64,000 bases of DNA from Beijerinckiaceae bacterium (GTDB lineage: Bacteria; Pseudomonadota; Alphaproteobacteria; Rhizobiales; Beijerinckiaceae): NCBI GenBank assembly GCA_030684835.1, contig JAUXWZ010000179.1:37505-101504 (forward strand), read 5' to 3'. This document shows positions 7,998-16,429 of this stretch, piece by piece. Under the pieces are notes generated by a model that was not told the DNA's origin, searched no databases, and saw only the letters and a list, made by a program, of their open reading frames with translations. Each line of letters starts with the position of its first letter. Positions within the stretch are counted from its first letter, which is position 1. The position numbers and the translations under genes were made by a program.

Positions 7998-9034
7998 TAC
8001 GTCCCCTCGCCGCCTGCACTGCGCTTGTCTTTGCCGGCGTCGCCCTTTGGCTGCTTCAGATCGAGCGCCGTGATTGAGCCGCCGCTGCGGTCACATTTGT
8101 GCGTCACGCTCGAAATCCGATACTCGCCGTCAATGCCTGGCCGCGCCCCGATGAGCATGAAAGTTCCCTCAGCTTGCGCTGTCGGATCGAGCAGGATGCG
8201 CACCGACCCCTCGCCGCCATCGCGCTCGCTTTCGGACTTCTTGCCCTTGGCTCGGCGATTTGCCGTGTCCTTGTCCTTCGCAGTGAATTTTGGAGATGCT
8301 GTCGCCGGCGGCGTGTCGCCCTGGACCTCGACGTCCTCTTCCTTCCAGCGGGCCTCATTGCGGTCGAACCAACGCACGCGCGCTTTGGTGTGCCGCGGCC
8401 GGCCGACAAACGGCGCGATGTCCCACGACAGAAGATTGTCACCCCATGCTCCGACAACGCTCGGCATGGCCCCGCCGGCAGGAGAAGCCCCCTCCCCGCG
8501 TTTGGCCAGAACAGCAGTGTCGCCGCGAACCTTGAATGTGCCGCCGAGTTCGCGCGCGATACGCTCGCCCAGATGAATGAAGCTCTCAGAATCCGCCGAC
8601 CAATAATCGCGCTTGATCTGCGCGAAGTCCGGATCGATGCGCACGCCCTTGAGCCCGGCGCGCTTGGCCGAATCCTCCAGGAACTCCTTCAGCGTGGCGT
8701 CGTCCTTGTGAAAGTCCTGCGGCTCTTTCGCTTTGCCGCGGCTATCAAAGCCCTTGCATGAAACCGTGAGCAGCCGGCCTTGTCCGCGCGCGCCGGTGGA
8801 GCGGACCTCGTCCACGGTGCCCTCGAACACTTTCACGCCTTCGAGTTCAATTTCGACGCGCCCGCCATTTGACGGGAGAATGCACTGCCCCTCGCTATCG
8901 TCGAACGTTAGGTTCGCGGTGTCGCTCGCCGTGCCATCCTTGTCGGAGACTTCGATTGACGTCAGGTATGGGTTCCACCTGTCCGTCATGCTGGCGCCGT
9001 CGACGGTGACGGACCATGAGACTTGAAAGGCCAC
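7997..9034 (-). CDS. D: Tail hub protein, P2 gpD-like (late control gene D family)
   Basis: 345 residues. The N-terminal domain (SVTVDG..DRWNPYLTSIEVSDKDG, then a KVFEGTVDEV strand) and the central KGFDSRGK and LKEFLEDSAKRAGL segments match the gpD/gp27 hub family that joins the baseplate spike to the tail tube. Order U, X, D is that of phage P2. The C-terminus is charged and probably disordered (GDAGKDKRSAGGEG). Confidence 0.9.
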   Translation of the reverse strand: MAFQVSWSVTVDGASMTDRWNPYLTSIEVSDKDGTASDTANLTFDDSEGQCILPSNGGRVEIELEGVKVFEGTVDEVRSTGARGQGRLLTVSCKGFDSRGKAKEPQDFHKDDATLKEFLEDSAKRAGLKGVRIDPDFAQIKRDYWSADSESFIHLGERIARELGGTFKVRGDTAVLAKRGEGASPAGGAMPSVVGAWGDNLLSWDIAPFVGRPRHTKARVRWFDRNEARWKEEDVEVQGDTPPATASPKFTAKDKDTANRRAKGKKSESERDGGEGSVRILLDPTAQAEGTFMLIGARPGIDGEYRISSVTHKCDRSGGSITALDLKQPKGDAGKDKRSAGGEGT

Positions 9035-9040
9035 GCGCGT

Positions 9041-9277
9041 TTAACCGAACAGCGAGACGGCGCGGCGCTGCGGCGCGCGCGGCGTGGGCGGCAGATCGGG
9101 CAGCAGAATAACGGTTCCCACAGGCAGGATCACGCCGACATCAGCCAGCCGGCGGTTCAGCCGATAGGCTTCGTCGACAAGCGTCTGGCCTCTTCGCCCA
9201 TAACGGCGCCACAACAGCAGGTCGAGCATCGTGCCCTCAGACTGCACGACAATTCTTTCAGGCATTGGATTATCCAA
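9041..9277 (-). CDS. X: Tail protein X (P2 gpX-like, LysM-type)
   Basis: 78 residues, of which 40-58 (LADVGVILPVGTVILLPDLP) is the typical gpX signature with a LysM-like fold. In P2 and T4-like phages this protein (gp53 analogue) sits in the baseplate. It overlaps the U gene by 8 bases; a second in-frame ATG (MPERIVV) four codons in is an alternative start. Confidence 0.87.
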   Translation of the reverse strand: MDNPMPERIVVQSEGTMLDLLLWRRYGRRGQTLVDEAYRLNRRLADVGVILPVGTVILLPDLPPTPRAPQRRAVSLFG

Positions 9278-9707
9278 ACAGGGAGAGAAGGGAACCGATC
9301 AGGCTGAAGGCGCTGTCGCCGCCCGGTCCGTCGACGCGGGTGAGTTTCATCTCATGCGAGACGATTTGCCCGACGCCATTGCGGCCGAGCATTTCGTGGC
9401 TTTCCTTCACCGACTCGATGACGAACCAGCCGATTACAGATCCGTCGCCGCGCATGACAAACAGCGCCTCGCCCGCGCGCCTTGCGCCATGCAGCATTTC
9501 GAGTTCCGGAAGGCCATTCAGCATCTGTCGCGACGGGATAATCTTGCCCTTGAGGGTGAACTTGTCGTCACCCTCGCCGACGAACTCGCGGCCCTTCAAT
9601 CGGCCAAGCAAATCCTTCGTCGCAAAATCGGCTTCCGCCTCGCGCTCGACGGAATCGATCGAGAACGGGAACGTATCGATCGTTACCGGGCCAACCTGAA
9701 AAAGCAT
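9270..9707 (-). CDS. U: Tail protein U (P2 gpU-like)
   Basis: 145 residues. Starts MLFQVGPVTIDTFPFS and contains ATKDLLGRLKGREFVGEGDD, close to the gpU pattern (the tail tube/tape-measure-end protein, T4 gp19/gp54-like). Position between tape measure and X is as in P2. The C-terminal 20 residues are hydrophobic but too short for a membrane role. Confidence 0.9.
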   Translation of the reverse strand: MLFQVGPVTIDTFPFSIDSVEREAEADFATKDLLGRLKGREFVGEGDDKFTLKGKIIPSRQMLNGLPELEMLHGARRAGEALFVMRGDGSVIGWFVIESVKESHEMLGRNGVGQIVSHEMKLTRVDGPGGDSAFSLIGSLLSLFG

Positions 9708-9713
9708 GTCTGG

Positions 9714-12131
9714 TTATCCCGTCGTGTCGGCGTGAACGCCTCGGAAGGCTTGACGCACCTGGCCGCCAGCCTGCAGCGCGCCGGCGACCTCGCGCTTGAT
9801 GGCGGAGGCGCGTTCACCAAGCCGTGAGAGCCCGGCGTCGGCTTGCGTGATGAGGCGCAGCAGGTTGACGAGATCGGATGCATCGATATTCGGTTTCACC
9901 GGCGATGTGAGTCCGTCGAGCTTTCCGCGCGCCTCATCTGCCTTGCGTCCCACGTCCTCGATCTCGAACCGCATCTGACCCAGCGGCGAGGAACCGGCGC
10001 GCCGCTGTGTGCGGGCGCTCATAGGCCCAAACGATCCTGTCCCGATTTCTGTGGCGGCGCCCTTCTGAAATGTCCCGTAGGAGCCGAGCGTAAAATCCCC
10101 GCGTCCGGAGTTCGGATGCGCCGCATTGTCTGTCCCGAACCCAAGCAACGATTGCAGTTTGCCGGGCAATGATCCGACAGCATTCGGGATTTTCATGATG
10201 GCGCTGACGACATTGCCGATCGCCTCGCCCGCAGCAGTTCCCCACGCCGCCCACTTTTCGCCCGACGCATCAATCTCGCCGAAGAACTGAGTGAACATAT
10301 CCCACGCATTCTGCAGAGCGGTGGTGAGCGGCGTGATCCATTCCGGCGCGGGGCCGATCGCTTTGCTGAAAGCCTCTCCGAATTTTTGGAAGAATGTGCC
10401 GAGCCCATTCCAGTTGTTGTAGATCAGCGTCCCGGCCGCAGCGATGGCTGCAAGCGCAGCTCCTATTGGCCCGCCCGCGAACAATGCGAAGCGCAGAGCC
10501 CGCAGAGGCCGCAGGATGGCCAGCAGCGCCCCTCCCGCCGCCAGCGTGGCGCCAGCGGCCAAAAGCTTGAACCCGCCAGCCAGCATTCCGACTGAGGCCG
10601 CTACGCCGCCAGCCAGCAGGCCAATCGGCCCAAGGACCGCGAGAGCGCCGGCGGCGTAGGTTCCGAATTTCAGAAGAGCGGGGTTGCTCTTGGCGAGGCG
10701 CTCCATTCCCTCGGCGATCTTGGTCAGCCCGGCGCCGATGTCGCTCAGCACGCCGGAATTGCCGATGGTCACCCAGAGATTTTCCCAGCCCGCCTTGAAT
10801 CGCGCCACCTCGCCGACAATGCCCTGCATGCGGGTCTTGGCCATCTTGTCCGCGGCGCCGACGGACTTCTCCAAAACATCGCGCACGACATCGTCGAGAT
10901 TGGCGCCGAACAAGGCGAGAAGACGCGCCGCCTGGCGGGCGTCGATGATGTTGGCGATGTCACCTGCGACGGCGCCTTTATCCTTCAGGGCGCGGATAAA
11001 GCCGAATAGGTCGACCTCGCTTCCGGCTGAGGTGAGCGCCGTTGAGACGGACTCGGCAACTTTCTCCTTGTCGACGATGGAGCCAGAACCGAGCGCGTTG
11101 GTGACGATCTTCGTCAGTGCCGCCGTCATGGCGCCGACCGACTTTTTCAGCCTCGGATCGTTGAGAGCGCGGTCCATCTGCTGGACGGCGCCTTTCGGCA
11201 TCGTGATTCCGTCGAGTTGAAGCGATGACGCAAGGTCGGAACCGGCAATCTTGCGCTTGTGCGTCACGAAGTCCGAGAGACTGATTTTCAGGCGATCGAG
11301 CGCCTTCAGAGCCGGGCCCGTTGGCTTCACCATGCGAATGAGCATGGAGCGCAGCGCGACGCCCGCCTCAGATCCCTTAATGCCATTGTTCGCCATAACC
11401 ATCGCGGCAGCGGCGACCTGCTCGATGTTCATGCCGACGACTCGAGCGATCGGTGCGACGTATTTGAACGTCTCGCCCATAAGGCGAACGTCAGTATTTG
11501 ACCGGCTGGCGGAGTAAGCGAGCGCGTCATTGACGCGGGTCAGAGATTTCGAGGCTTCCTCGGCCGTCTTCATGGGCAAGCCCATGGCCGTCATCACGTT
11601 GGTCGCGATATCAGACGCCTGCTGCAGTTCAATATCGCCCGCCAAACCGAGGTTCAGCGTACCGCGCAGCGCGCCCATGATTTGCTCGAAACTGAGACCA
11701 GCTCGCCCCAGTTCGAACGCCGCCTTCATAATTTCAGCGTTCGTGAATGGGAACAGATTGTTGAGCGATTGCGCATAGCCTTCGAGGCTCTTGCGCTGCT
11801 CGTCCGTCATCTGCGTGACGGCTTGGACGTTGTTCCCGACCTTCTGAAACTCATAAGCAGCCTGGAAGCCGAACCGCCCGGCAAGAGCCAGAGGTGCAGC
11901 GAACGCAGCCGTCGCATGCATAGCGTTCCCGCGCATGCTCGCCATTGCGCTGCGCGCCTGCGTCGTCGCCACCATCATCTGACGCTGGATGCCCGCCACC
12001 ACTTGCGTCTGCGCGCGCGCGGCCGTGCTCGCTTGCCGCACAAGACCCTGGATCGCGGCACCAGCCTTGCGAGCCGGCCCGCTCACCTGGTCGATAAGCG
12101 AGACGACCAGCCTAGACGTCAGAGTCGTCAT
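9714..12131 (-). CDS. T: Tail tape measure protein
   Basis: 805 residues, the largest protein of the tail module except the DUF4815 protein. Long helical stretches, a TP901-type core (about 75-330, with GVALRSMLIRM) and several hydrophobic segments around 500-580 that could insert into the host membrane during injection. It begins inside the end of the E' frame, so translation is coupled to the E/E' chaperones. Length of this protein sets tail length; at about 1.5 angstrom per residue this predicts a tail near 120 nm. Confidence 0.93.
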   Translation of the reverse strand: MTTLTSRLVVSLIDQVSGPARKAGAAIQGLVRQASTAARAQTQVVAGIQRQMMVATTQARSAMASMRGNAMHATAAFAAPLALAGRFGFQAAYEFQKVGNNVQAVTQMTDEQRKSLEGYAQSLNNLFPFTNAEIMKAAFELGRAGLSFEQIMGALRGTLNLGLAGDIELQQASDIATNVMTAMGLPMKTAEEASKSLTRVNDALAYSASRSNTDVRLMGETFKYVAPIARVVGMNIEQVAAAAMVMANNGIKGSEAGVALRSMLIRMVKPTGPALKALDRLKISLSDFVTHKRKIAGSDLASSLQLDGITMPKGAVQQMDRALNDPRLKKSVGAMTAALTKIVTNALGSGSIVDKEKVAESVSTALTSAGSEVDLFGFIRALKDKGAVAGDIANIIDARQAARLLALFGANLDDVVRDVLEKSVGAADKMAKTRMQGIVGEVARFKAGWENLWVTIGNSGVLSDIGAGLTKIAEGMERLAKSNPALLKFGTYAAGALAVLGPIGLLAGGVAASVGMLAGGFKLLAAGATLAAGGALLAILRPLRALRFALFAGGPIGAALAAIAAAGTLIYNNWNGLGTFFQKFGEAFSKAIGPAPEWITPLTTALQNAWDMFTQFFGEIDASGEKWAAWGTAAGEAIGNVVSAIMKIPNAVGSLPGKLQSLLGFGTDNAAHPNSGRGDFTLGSYGTFQKGAATEIGTGSFGPMSARTQRRAGSSPLGQMRFEIEDVGRKADEARGKLDGLTSPVKPNIDASDLVNLLRLITQADAGLSRLGERASAIKREVAGALQAGGQVRQAFRGVHADTTG

Positions 12132-12560
12132 CGGGCGCGGTTCCTGTCTGCAGAAGCGGGATGGAGAGCGACTTGGCTATCCGGCGAGACTGCCGGTGCC
12201 AGACCATGATTTTTGACCACCGCTCACCGCGCATGGCGGGAATCGGGATGTGCAGGACGTGAGCAATGTCGGCCGCAATCACGTCGACGGCGAACCACCA
12301 CTCTCCGTCTCGGCCGCTACGAAAGGGGCGAACGCCTCCGTGATCCTCTTGAAGTCAGAGGCGCGAACCTTGCGGATAGCGTCGGCAGGCCACCCGGAAT
12401 CGTGGGCCAGAAGCATGACGAAGGCCGTGGCGTCGGACTTGCCGTCTCGCCTGGCGTCTTCCATCGCCTCGATCGCACCCATAGTGGGCTCGTCGACGGG
12501 GAACTCCTTATAGTCCTTTCCATCGTGGACTATCGGGCGGGCAAGAGTAATAGTGTCCAT
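12112..12560 (-). CDS. E: Tail assembly chaperones E and E' joined by -1 frameshift
   Basis: The E frame (12279-12560, 93 residues, start MDTITLARPI with GGAG six bases upstream) ends at TGA 12279. A second frame, -1 relative to E, runs on from about 12327 to TAG at 12112 and encodes a GpE'-type segment (WWFAVDVIAADIAHVLHIP, then PAMRGERW). The slippery heptamer C CCT TTC lies at 12321-12327 in the correct phase for -1 slippage. In P2 the E and E+E' products chaperone the tape measure during tail assembly. E' has no good start of its own. Confidence 0.87.
12321..12327 (-). promoter_or_regulatory. -1 ribosomal frameshift slippery site
   Basis: CCCTTTC on the minus strand, read as GCC CCT TTC in the E frame, fits X XXY YYZ exactly. 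Slippage to CCC TTT opens the E' frame. It is about 42 bases before the E stop. Confidence 0.8.
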
Positions 12561-12586
12561 TATTGGCTCCATTGGAGGGTTCACGG

Positions 12587-12895
12587 ATGAGAAAATCCGT
12601 TTTGGCGTTAGCGTTGACCTGCCTGGTCACAGCGCCCGCTCAGGCTTCAACCGTGGCGATGAACCTCGGGTCCGTTCTTGGATCAGAAGTGGCATGCGGC
12701 CTAAAATTCGATCAGGCCGCGATCGCGCGGTTCATCGAATCCAGGGTGAAGCCCAGCGATATGGGCTTTGCAGGCATGCTCAACTTGATGACGATCGGGG
12801 CGCGAGCGGAGATCGACGATATGACCGCATCGCAGAAGACCGCCCATTGCACGCAAATTCGCAGGGTGGCGCGATCCTATAAATTGATCGAGTAA
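12587..12895 (+). CDS. Exported small protein, moron-like cargo gene
   Basis: 102 residues on the plus strand inside the minus-strand tail operon. A clear Sec signal peptide (MRKSVLALALTCLVTAPAQA, cleavage near residue 20) precedes an 80-residue mature part with two cysteines that could form a disulfide. A GGAGGG Shine-Dalgarno lies 8 bases before ATG, and a strong hairpin follows the stop. It is divergent from E and convergent with FII. The cassette (own RBS and terminator, opposite strand, dispensable place) is typical of a moron expressed in lysogens. Periplasmic; function unknown. Confidence 0.8.
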   Translation: MRKSVLALALTCLVTAPAQASTVAMNLGSVLGSEVACGLKFDQAAIARFIESRVKPSDMGFAGMLNLMTIGARAEIDDMTASQKTAHCTQIRRVARSYKLIE

Positions 12896-12896
12896 A

Positions 12897-12919
12897 GGCC
12901 GGGCTTGCTTGGCCCGGCC
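12897..12919. terminator. Bidirectional terminator hairpin
   Basis: GGCCGGGC, 7-base loop, GCCCGGCC: perfect 8-bp stem immediately after the moron stop and just past the FII stop. Followed by TTTACT on the minus strand and GCCTGT on the plus strand. It separates the two convergent units. Confidence 0.72.
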
Positions 12920-12924
12920 GCCTG

Positions 12925-13452
12925 TCAACCGCCGAGAGCTGTGCGGATATCCCCGAACCACGAGATGCCGCCGCTGCGGCCTTCGCGCTCATAGAAATCC
13001 CAATACCAAAGCTCTTCGCCGTCGAGGATGAACTCGTAGTGCGTGACTTCGTGCAGCAGATAATTGCAGCCGAAGAATTCGCCCACCGAGAACTCATCCG
13101 GCGCCCACGAAGAAATCACGCCCTGAATGACGGCGCGCGCGGCGAGGATCTGGCCACCTTGCTTATTGCGGACAGCCCCCGCGAACGTCCACTTGTCGTA
13201 GGCTCCGGCGGCGAAGCCCATCTTGCGCAGCATGTCGGGATCGAAGCCCTTAAGTTCGAATTTGGGCTCGATCGGATCGACCTGCGGAAATGAGAAATTC
13301 ACCTCCCCGACGCCGCCGCCCGGCGCGTAGCCGGACGTCTTGCGCTTGATTTCGGGAAGGGCGAGTTTCGAGAGCGTGACTGCGCGGCTGGAGTCGGGTT
13401 CGTCCGCTCGCCGCACGTCAACCGCCTCGAGGACGTAGAGAGGCTGGGCCAT
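12925..13452 (-). CDS. FII: Major tail tube protein (P2 gpFII-like)
   Basis: 175 residues. Begins MAQPLYVLEAVDVRR and contains the ALPEIKRKT...GGVGEVNF segment and KGFDPDMLRK, typical of the FII family. It forms hexameric rings stacked inside the sheath. Located directly after FI, as in P2. Confidence 0.92.
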   Translation of the reverse strand: MAQPLYVLEAVDVRRADEPDSSRAVTLSKLALPEIKRKTSGYAPGGGVGEVNFSFPQVDPIEPKFELKGFDPDMLRKMGFAAGAYDKWTFAGAVRNKQGGQILAARAVIQGVISSWAPDEFSVGEFFGCNYLLHEVTHYEFILDGEELWYWDFYEREGRSGGISWFGDIRTALGG

Positions 13453-13509
13453 AATTCATGTCTCCTGAAAGTGAGATTGTGTCCTGCGTTGATGGATGCG
13501 GGCCGCGCC

Positions 13510-14733
13510 TTACGACGTGGCGGACAGACGCGAGATGATGGTGGCCACGAGCTCGTCGATTGCCGGGCGATAGCGGCGCACCTCGTGGGTGGCGACGCGG
13601 AACACGGGCGCGGGCTCGATCTTCGGGCGAACCGTTAGCCGGCCGAGCCGGATCTGCTCCGAGCTGTTCAGGCTCTTGGGGAATTCCAGGTCATACCCCA
13701 GAATGTCGTTCGCCGCCTTGTGATCGCGCAGCATGAACTTGATGGAGTTGAGCCACGCCTCGACCATATCGGCGTTAATCGCCCGGCCAAGGAATTGACG
13801 CGTGATCCGCATCATTTTCACGGTCAGGTAATCAGCGCCGCGCACCTGGTGGAACTGGGACCACAGCTCGCCCTCGGCGCAGGATTCCGTGCCGATATAG
13901 ACGAAGCCGCCATCAGCAATCGCCGTGTCAACGCCGATCTCGCCGCGCACCACGATGCCCAGATCAGCCGCGAGCATAAGCTGGCCTTCCGTGGCGCCGT
14001 CAGTGAGCGAGAATGCAATCGGGCGGTTCGTGCCGACGATCCCAAAGATCGGCCGATTGGCGATCGGATGGAAGGGCTCGCCTCTGTTGGCGTTGTCGAT
14101 GCGCACCATGAGGCCAGCAATGCGCGGCGACATTGGACGGGTCACAGCCTCGTCAACTTCCCAGACGCGCGCGGAGACGGCTACCGGGATGATGCGTTCG
14201 GACTGGATATCCTCGCGCCATGTCTCGGCGGCCGCGCGCGAAGAATCCGGACCGTCGACGATAGCCACCGCCAGCAAAGCGTTCAGCACCGGCGGCAGCG
14301 CAGCCACGACCGGGTTGGCTTCGTTTTCGGGACGCGACGCCGTATAGCCGGGGCAGATGATGATGCGCGGCGTGCGGTTCACAACCTCGGGCGCCGTCTT
14401 CATCAGGTTCACGCCAGCGATGACGTTGGTCAGCGTCGCGGCTGCGTCAACTCCCTCCGCCACGCGCACGACGGTGATGTCCGCCGCGACGCCAAGCGGC
14501 CCGAGTTGCGCGTTGACGCCCTTCACCGCGTCGGCGAGATAGCCGGTGCCAAGGGCCGCGAGATATGTTGGTTCAGATGACGAGAAATTAACCAGCGTCA
14601 GCGCCGGAAACACTTCGTCGTCAGCATCCTCGCTGGTGGTGATGATGCCGATCTTCGAGAAGTCGGCGCCCATGACTGGGATCGGCTCATTTTCGGGCCG
14701 AAGGTTGATGATACCGAACTGCGGCGCGCTCAT
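13510..14733 (-). CDS. FI: Tail sheath protein (P2 gpFI-like)
   Basis: 407 residues. GADFSKIGIITTSEDAD near the N-terminus and the C-terminal RLGRLTVRPKIEPAPVF are sheath-family features. Its presence defines a contractile tail (myovirus). It is preceded by an intrinsic terminator (14754-14777), so FI-FII may also be driven by their own promoter in the 90-base gap. Confidence 0.94.
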   Translation of the reverse strand: MSAPQFGIINLRPENEPIPVMGADFSKIGIITTSEDADDEVFPALTLVNFSSSEPTYLAALGTGYLADAVKGVNAQLGPLGVAADITVVRVAEGVDAAATLTNVIAGVNLMKTAPEVVNRTPRIIICPGYTASRPENEANPVVAALPPVLNALLAVAIVDGPDSSRAAAETWREDIQSERIIPVAVSARVWEVDEAVTRPMSPRIAGLMVRIDNANRGEPFHPIANRPIFGIVGTNRPIAFSLTDGATEGQLMLAADLGIVVRGEIGVDTAIADGGFVYIGTESCAEGELWSQFHQVRGADYLTVKMMRITRQFLGRAINADMVEAWLNSIKFMLRDHKAANDILGYDLEFPKSLNSSEQIRLGRLTVRPKIEPAPVFRVATHEVRRYRPAIDELVATIISRLSATS

Positions 14734-14753
14734 CGCATTGCTCCTTGCTCAAT

Positions 14754-14777
14754 AAAAAACCCCGCCTCTTGGCGGGG
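14754..14777 (-). terminator. Intrinsic terminator
   Basis: On the minus strand CCCCGCC, loop AAGA, GGCGGGG, then TTTTTT. Textbook rho-independent terminator between the fibre-accessory gene and the sheath gene, dividing the tail operon into two transcripts unless late transcription is antiterminated. Confidence 0.9.
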
Positions 14778-14826
14778 CGGGGTTCGCCGTCCGGTTTGGA
14801 TGGCCGTTCGGATTTAGTTCAGACTT

Positions 14827-15219
14827 TCAAAGCACAGACGCTGCGCGGAACAGGTCGTCGACCTGCCCGCTTGACCATTCCATTGCTGCGGCAAACACAG
14901 AGACGAGAGGATGGTCGCGGTGATATTCCTTGGCGCCGATCAGCAGCATTCGCGCTGAGAAGCGATCCGGCGCATTGGGCATCGTGTTGATAACAGACAG
15001 CATGGCGGGCGGAATTGTTCCGGCCAATGCGGCCTCCGCTTCAGCCTCGGTAATCGCTTCCATGACAGCCAGTTGCTGAAAAAACTGGCGGCTTGAGATG
15101 ATCTGCGGAACGGGCACGAATGCGGCGGCTGCATCCGCGGCGGCTTCTTCTTCCAGCGTAAATGGAACCTGCGAGGTTGCGCCTGTCTGCGCGTTCTTGA
15201 TGACATGGAAGCGCGCCAT
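14827..15219 (-). CDS. Phage protein linked to tail fibre gene
   Basis: 130 residues, one base from the fibre gene. Mostly helical and acidic in the middle (TLEEEAAADAAAAF, ITEAEAEAALAG). Position matches fibre-assembly or fibre-attachment proteins (P2 gpG position), but sequence does not show the gpG family. Confidence 0.75.
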   Translation of the reverse strand: MARFHVIKNAQTGATSQVPFTLEEEAAADAAAAFVPVPQIISSRQFFQQLAVMEAITEAEAEAALAGTIPPAMLSVINTMPNAPDRFSARMLLIGAKEYHRDHPLVSVFAAAMEWSSGQVDDLFRAASVL

Positions 15220-15220
15220 C

Positions 15221-16417
15221 TTATTTCACCCCGTAGATATAGATCGCGCCAGCGTTGAACGTCCCGCCTGAGAAGCGGATCGCGTTTGGGGCGCCCGAGA
15301 CTGTTGCGATAAGGCCCGCCCGCGTCGATCCAATGTCTGACGCCGGATCGGCGGCGATGTTGGCGACGAACGCCCGTGCTGTGGTGACGATGTTGGCCCG
15401 GTGGATGCGCAGGGCGCCCCTGAACCCAGCCCCTCCCAGCCCCGCCAGGCTGTCGCTGATCGTCTTCGCTGCGGAAAAGGTCGAACCATCAAGAGACAGC
15501 GCGACTTGGAGCGGCGCCGTGCTTGTGAGGTTCACACCCTCGATGACGCACAGCCACTCCTTGTAATCGGCAGCGATGCTGCTGAGCGTGTGCGTCGTGC
15601 CGCTGGTCGTGGTGAGCGTGCCGATCAGATCCATGCCGCCGGTTGAAAGTTCGGCGGCCTCCCATGCCGATGCGCCCCGGCGAAGTACGCGTCCTTCATT
15701 GGCGCCGAAAACTGCGTCGAAGATCGCCGTGAGCGTATTGAAGCCGAGCGCGTTGGAAAGGCGCGAGAGAATGCCGCCATTTGCGCCGGCGGCAATGTCC
15801 GCGCGCACGCCGGTGGAATTGGCTGACCGCCCGAGAATGGAAACCGCCGCGCCATTGTTCATCTTGGAGGGCGTGACGATTCCATCGGCGATCTGGGCCG
15901 TCGCGCTCACACCGTCGTTTGCGATCTTGCCGGCCGTGACCGCGCTATTGGCGAGCTTTGCGCTCGTGACAGCCAGATCGCCGATCTTCGCGCTTACGAC
16001 GGCGCCGTCCGGGACCGCCGTCAGATAGCCTTGTAGCCGAACCCATCCCGTCGTGGCGATGCGTGTTGAGTTATCGCCCGCACTGGCCGCAGCAGCTGTT
16101 GGCGCGCCCGTCAGGTTTGCATTATTGACAGGAGCCTTGGCGTCGAGCGCGGCCTGCAAATCCGTCACCTGCGAAATCGGCAGGTTCGTCCCGGTCCCGA
16201 TCTTCTGATCGAGCGCGGATTGCAATCCTGAAACGTCGCTGATGGAGTGGCCGTGCGACGTGTTCGCCTTGCCAGACAGGCTGGCGATGGTGCTCGCGAG
16301 AGATGAGTCGATCCCGTTGAGCGCCGCAATCAGGCGGGCGACGTCATCCGAGAGTTTATTGACCGCCGCTGGAAGCGGCAGGTTGAGGTTCGATGTCCGA
16401 TTGTCGACGATCGTCAT
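15221..16417 (-). CDS. Tail fibre protein
   Basis: 398 residues. N-terminal 40 residues attach; residues about 50-95 contain repeats of the type ISDVSGLQSALDQK and ISQVTDLQAALDAK, the trimeric coiled-coil repeat of fibres. A second set of short repeats (VVSAKIGDLAVTSAKLANSAVTAGKIA) follows at about 140-170, then a globular C-terminal domain presumed to bind the receptor. Confidence 0.87.
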   Translation of the reverse strand: MTIVDNRTSNLNLPLPAAVNKLSDDVARLIAALNGIDSSLASTIASLSGKANTSHGHSISDVSGLQSALDQKIGTGTNLPISQVTDLQAALDAKAPVNNANLTGAPTAAAASAGDNSTRIATTGWVRLQGYLTAVPDGAVVSAKIGDLAVTSAKLANSAVTAGKIANDGVSATAQIADGIVTPSKMNNGAAVSILGRSANSTGVRADIAAGANGGILSRLSNALGFNTLTAIFDAVFGANEGRVLRRGASAWEAAELSTGGMDLIGTLTTTSGTTHTLSSIAADYKEWLCVIEGVNLTSTAPLQVALSLDGSTFSAAKTISDSLAGLGGAGFRGALRIHRANIVTTARAFVANIAADPASDIGSTRAGLIATVSGAPNAIRFSGGTFNAGAIYIYGVK

Positions 16418-16429
16418 TCAGAGCGCCCC

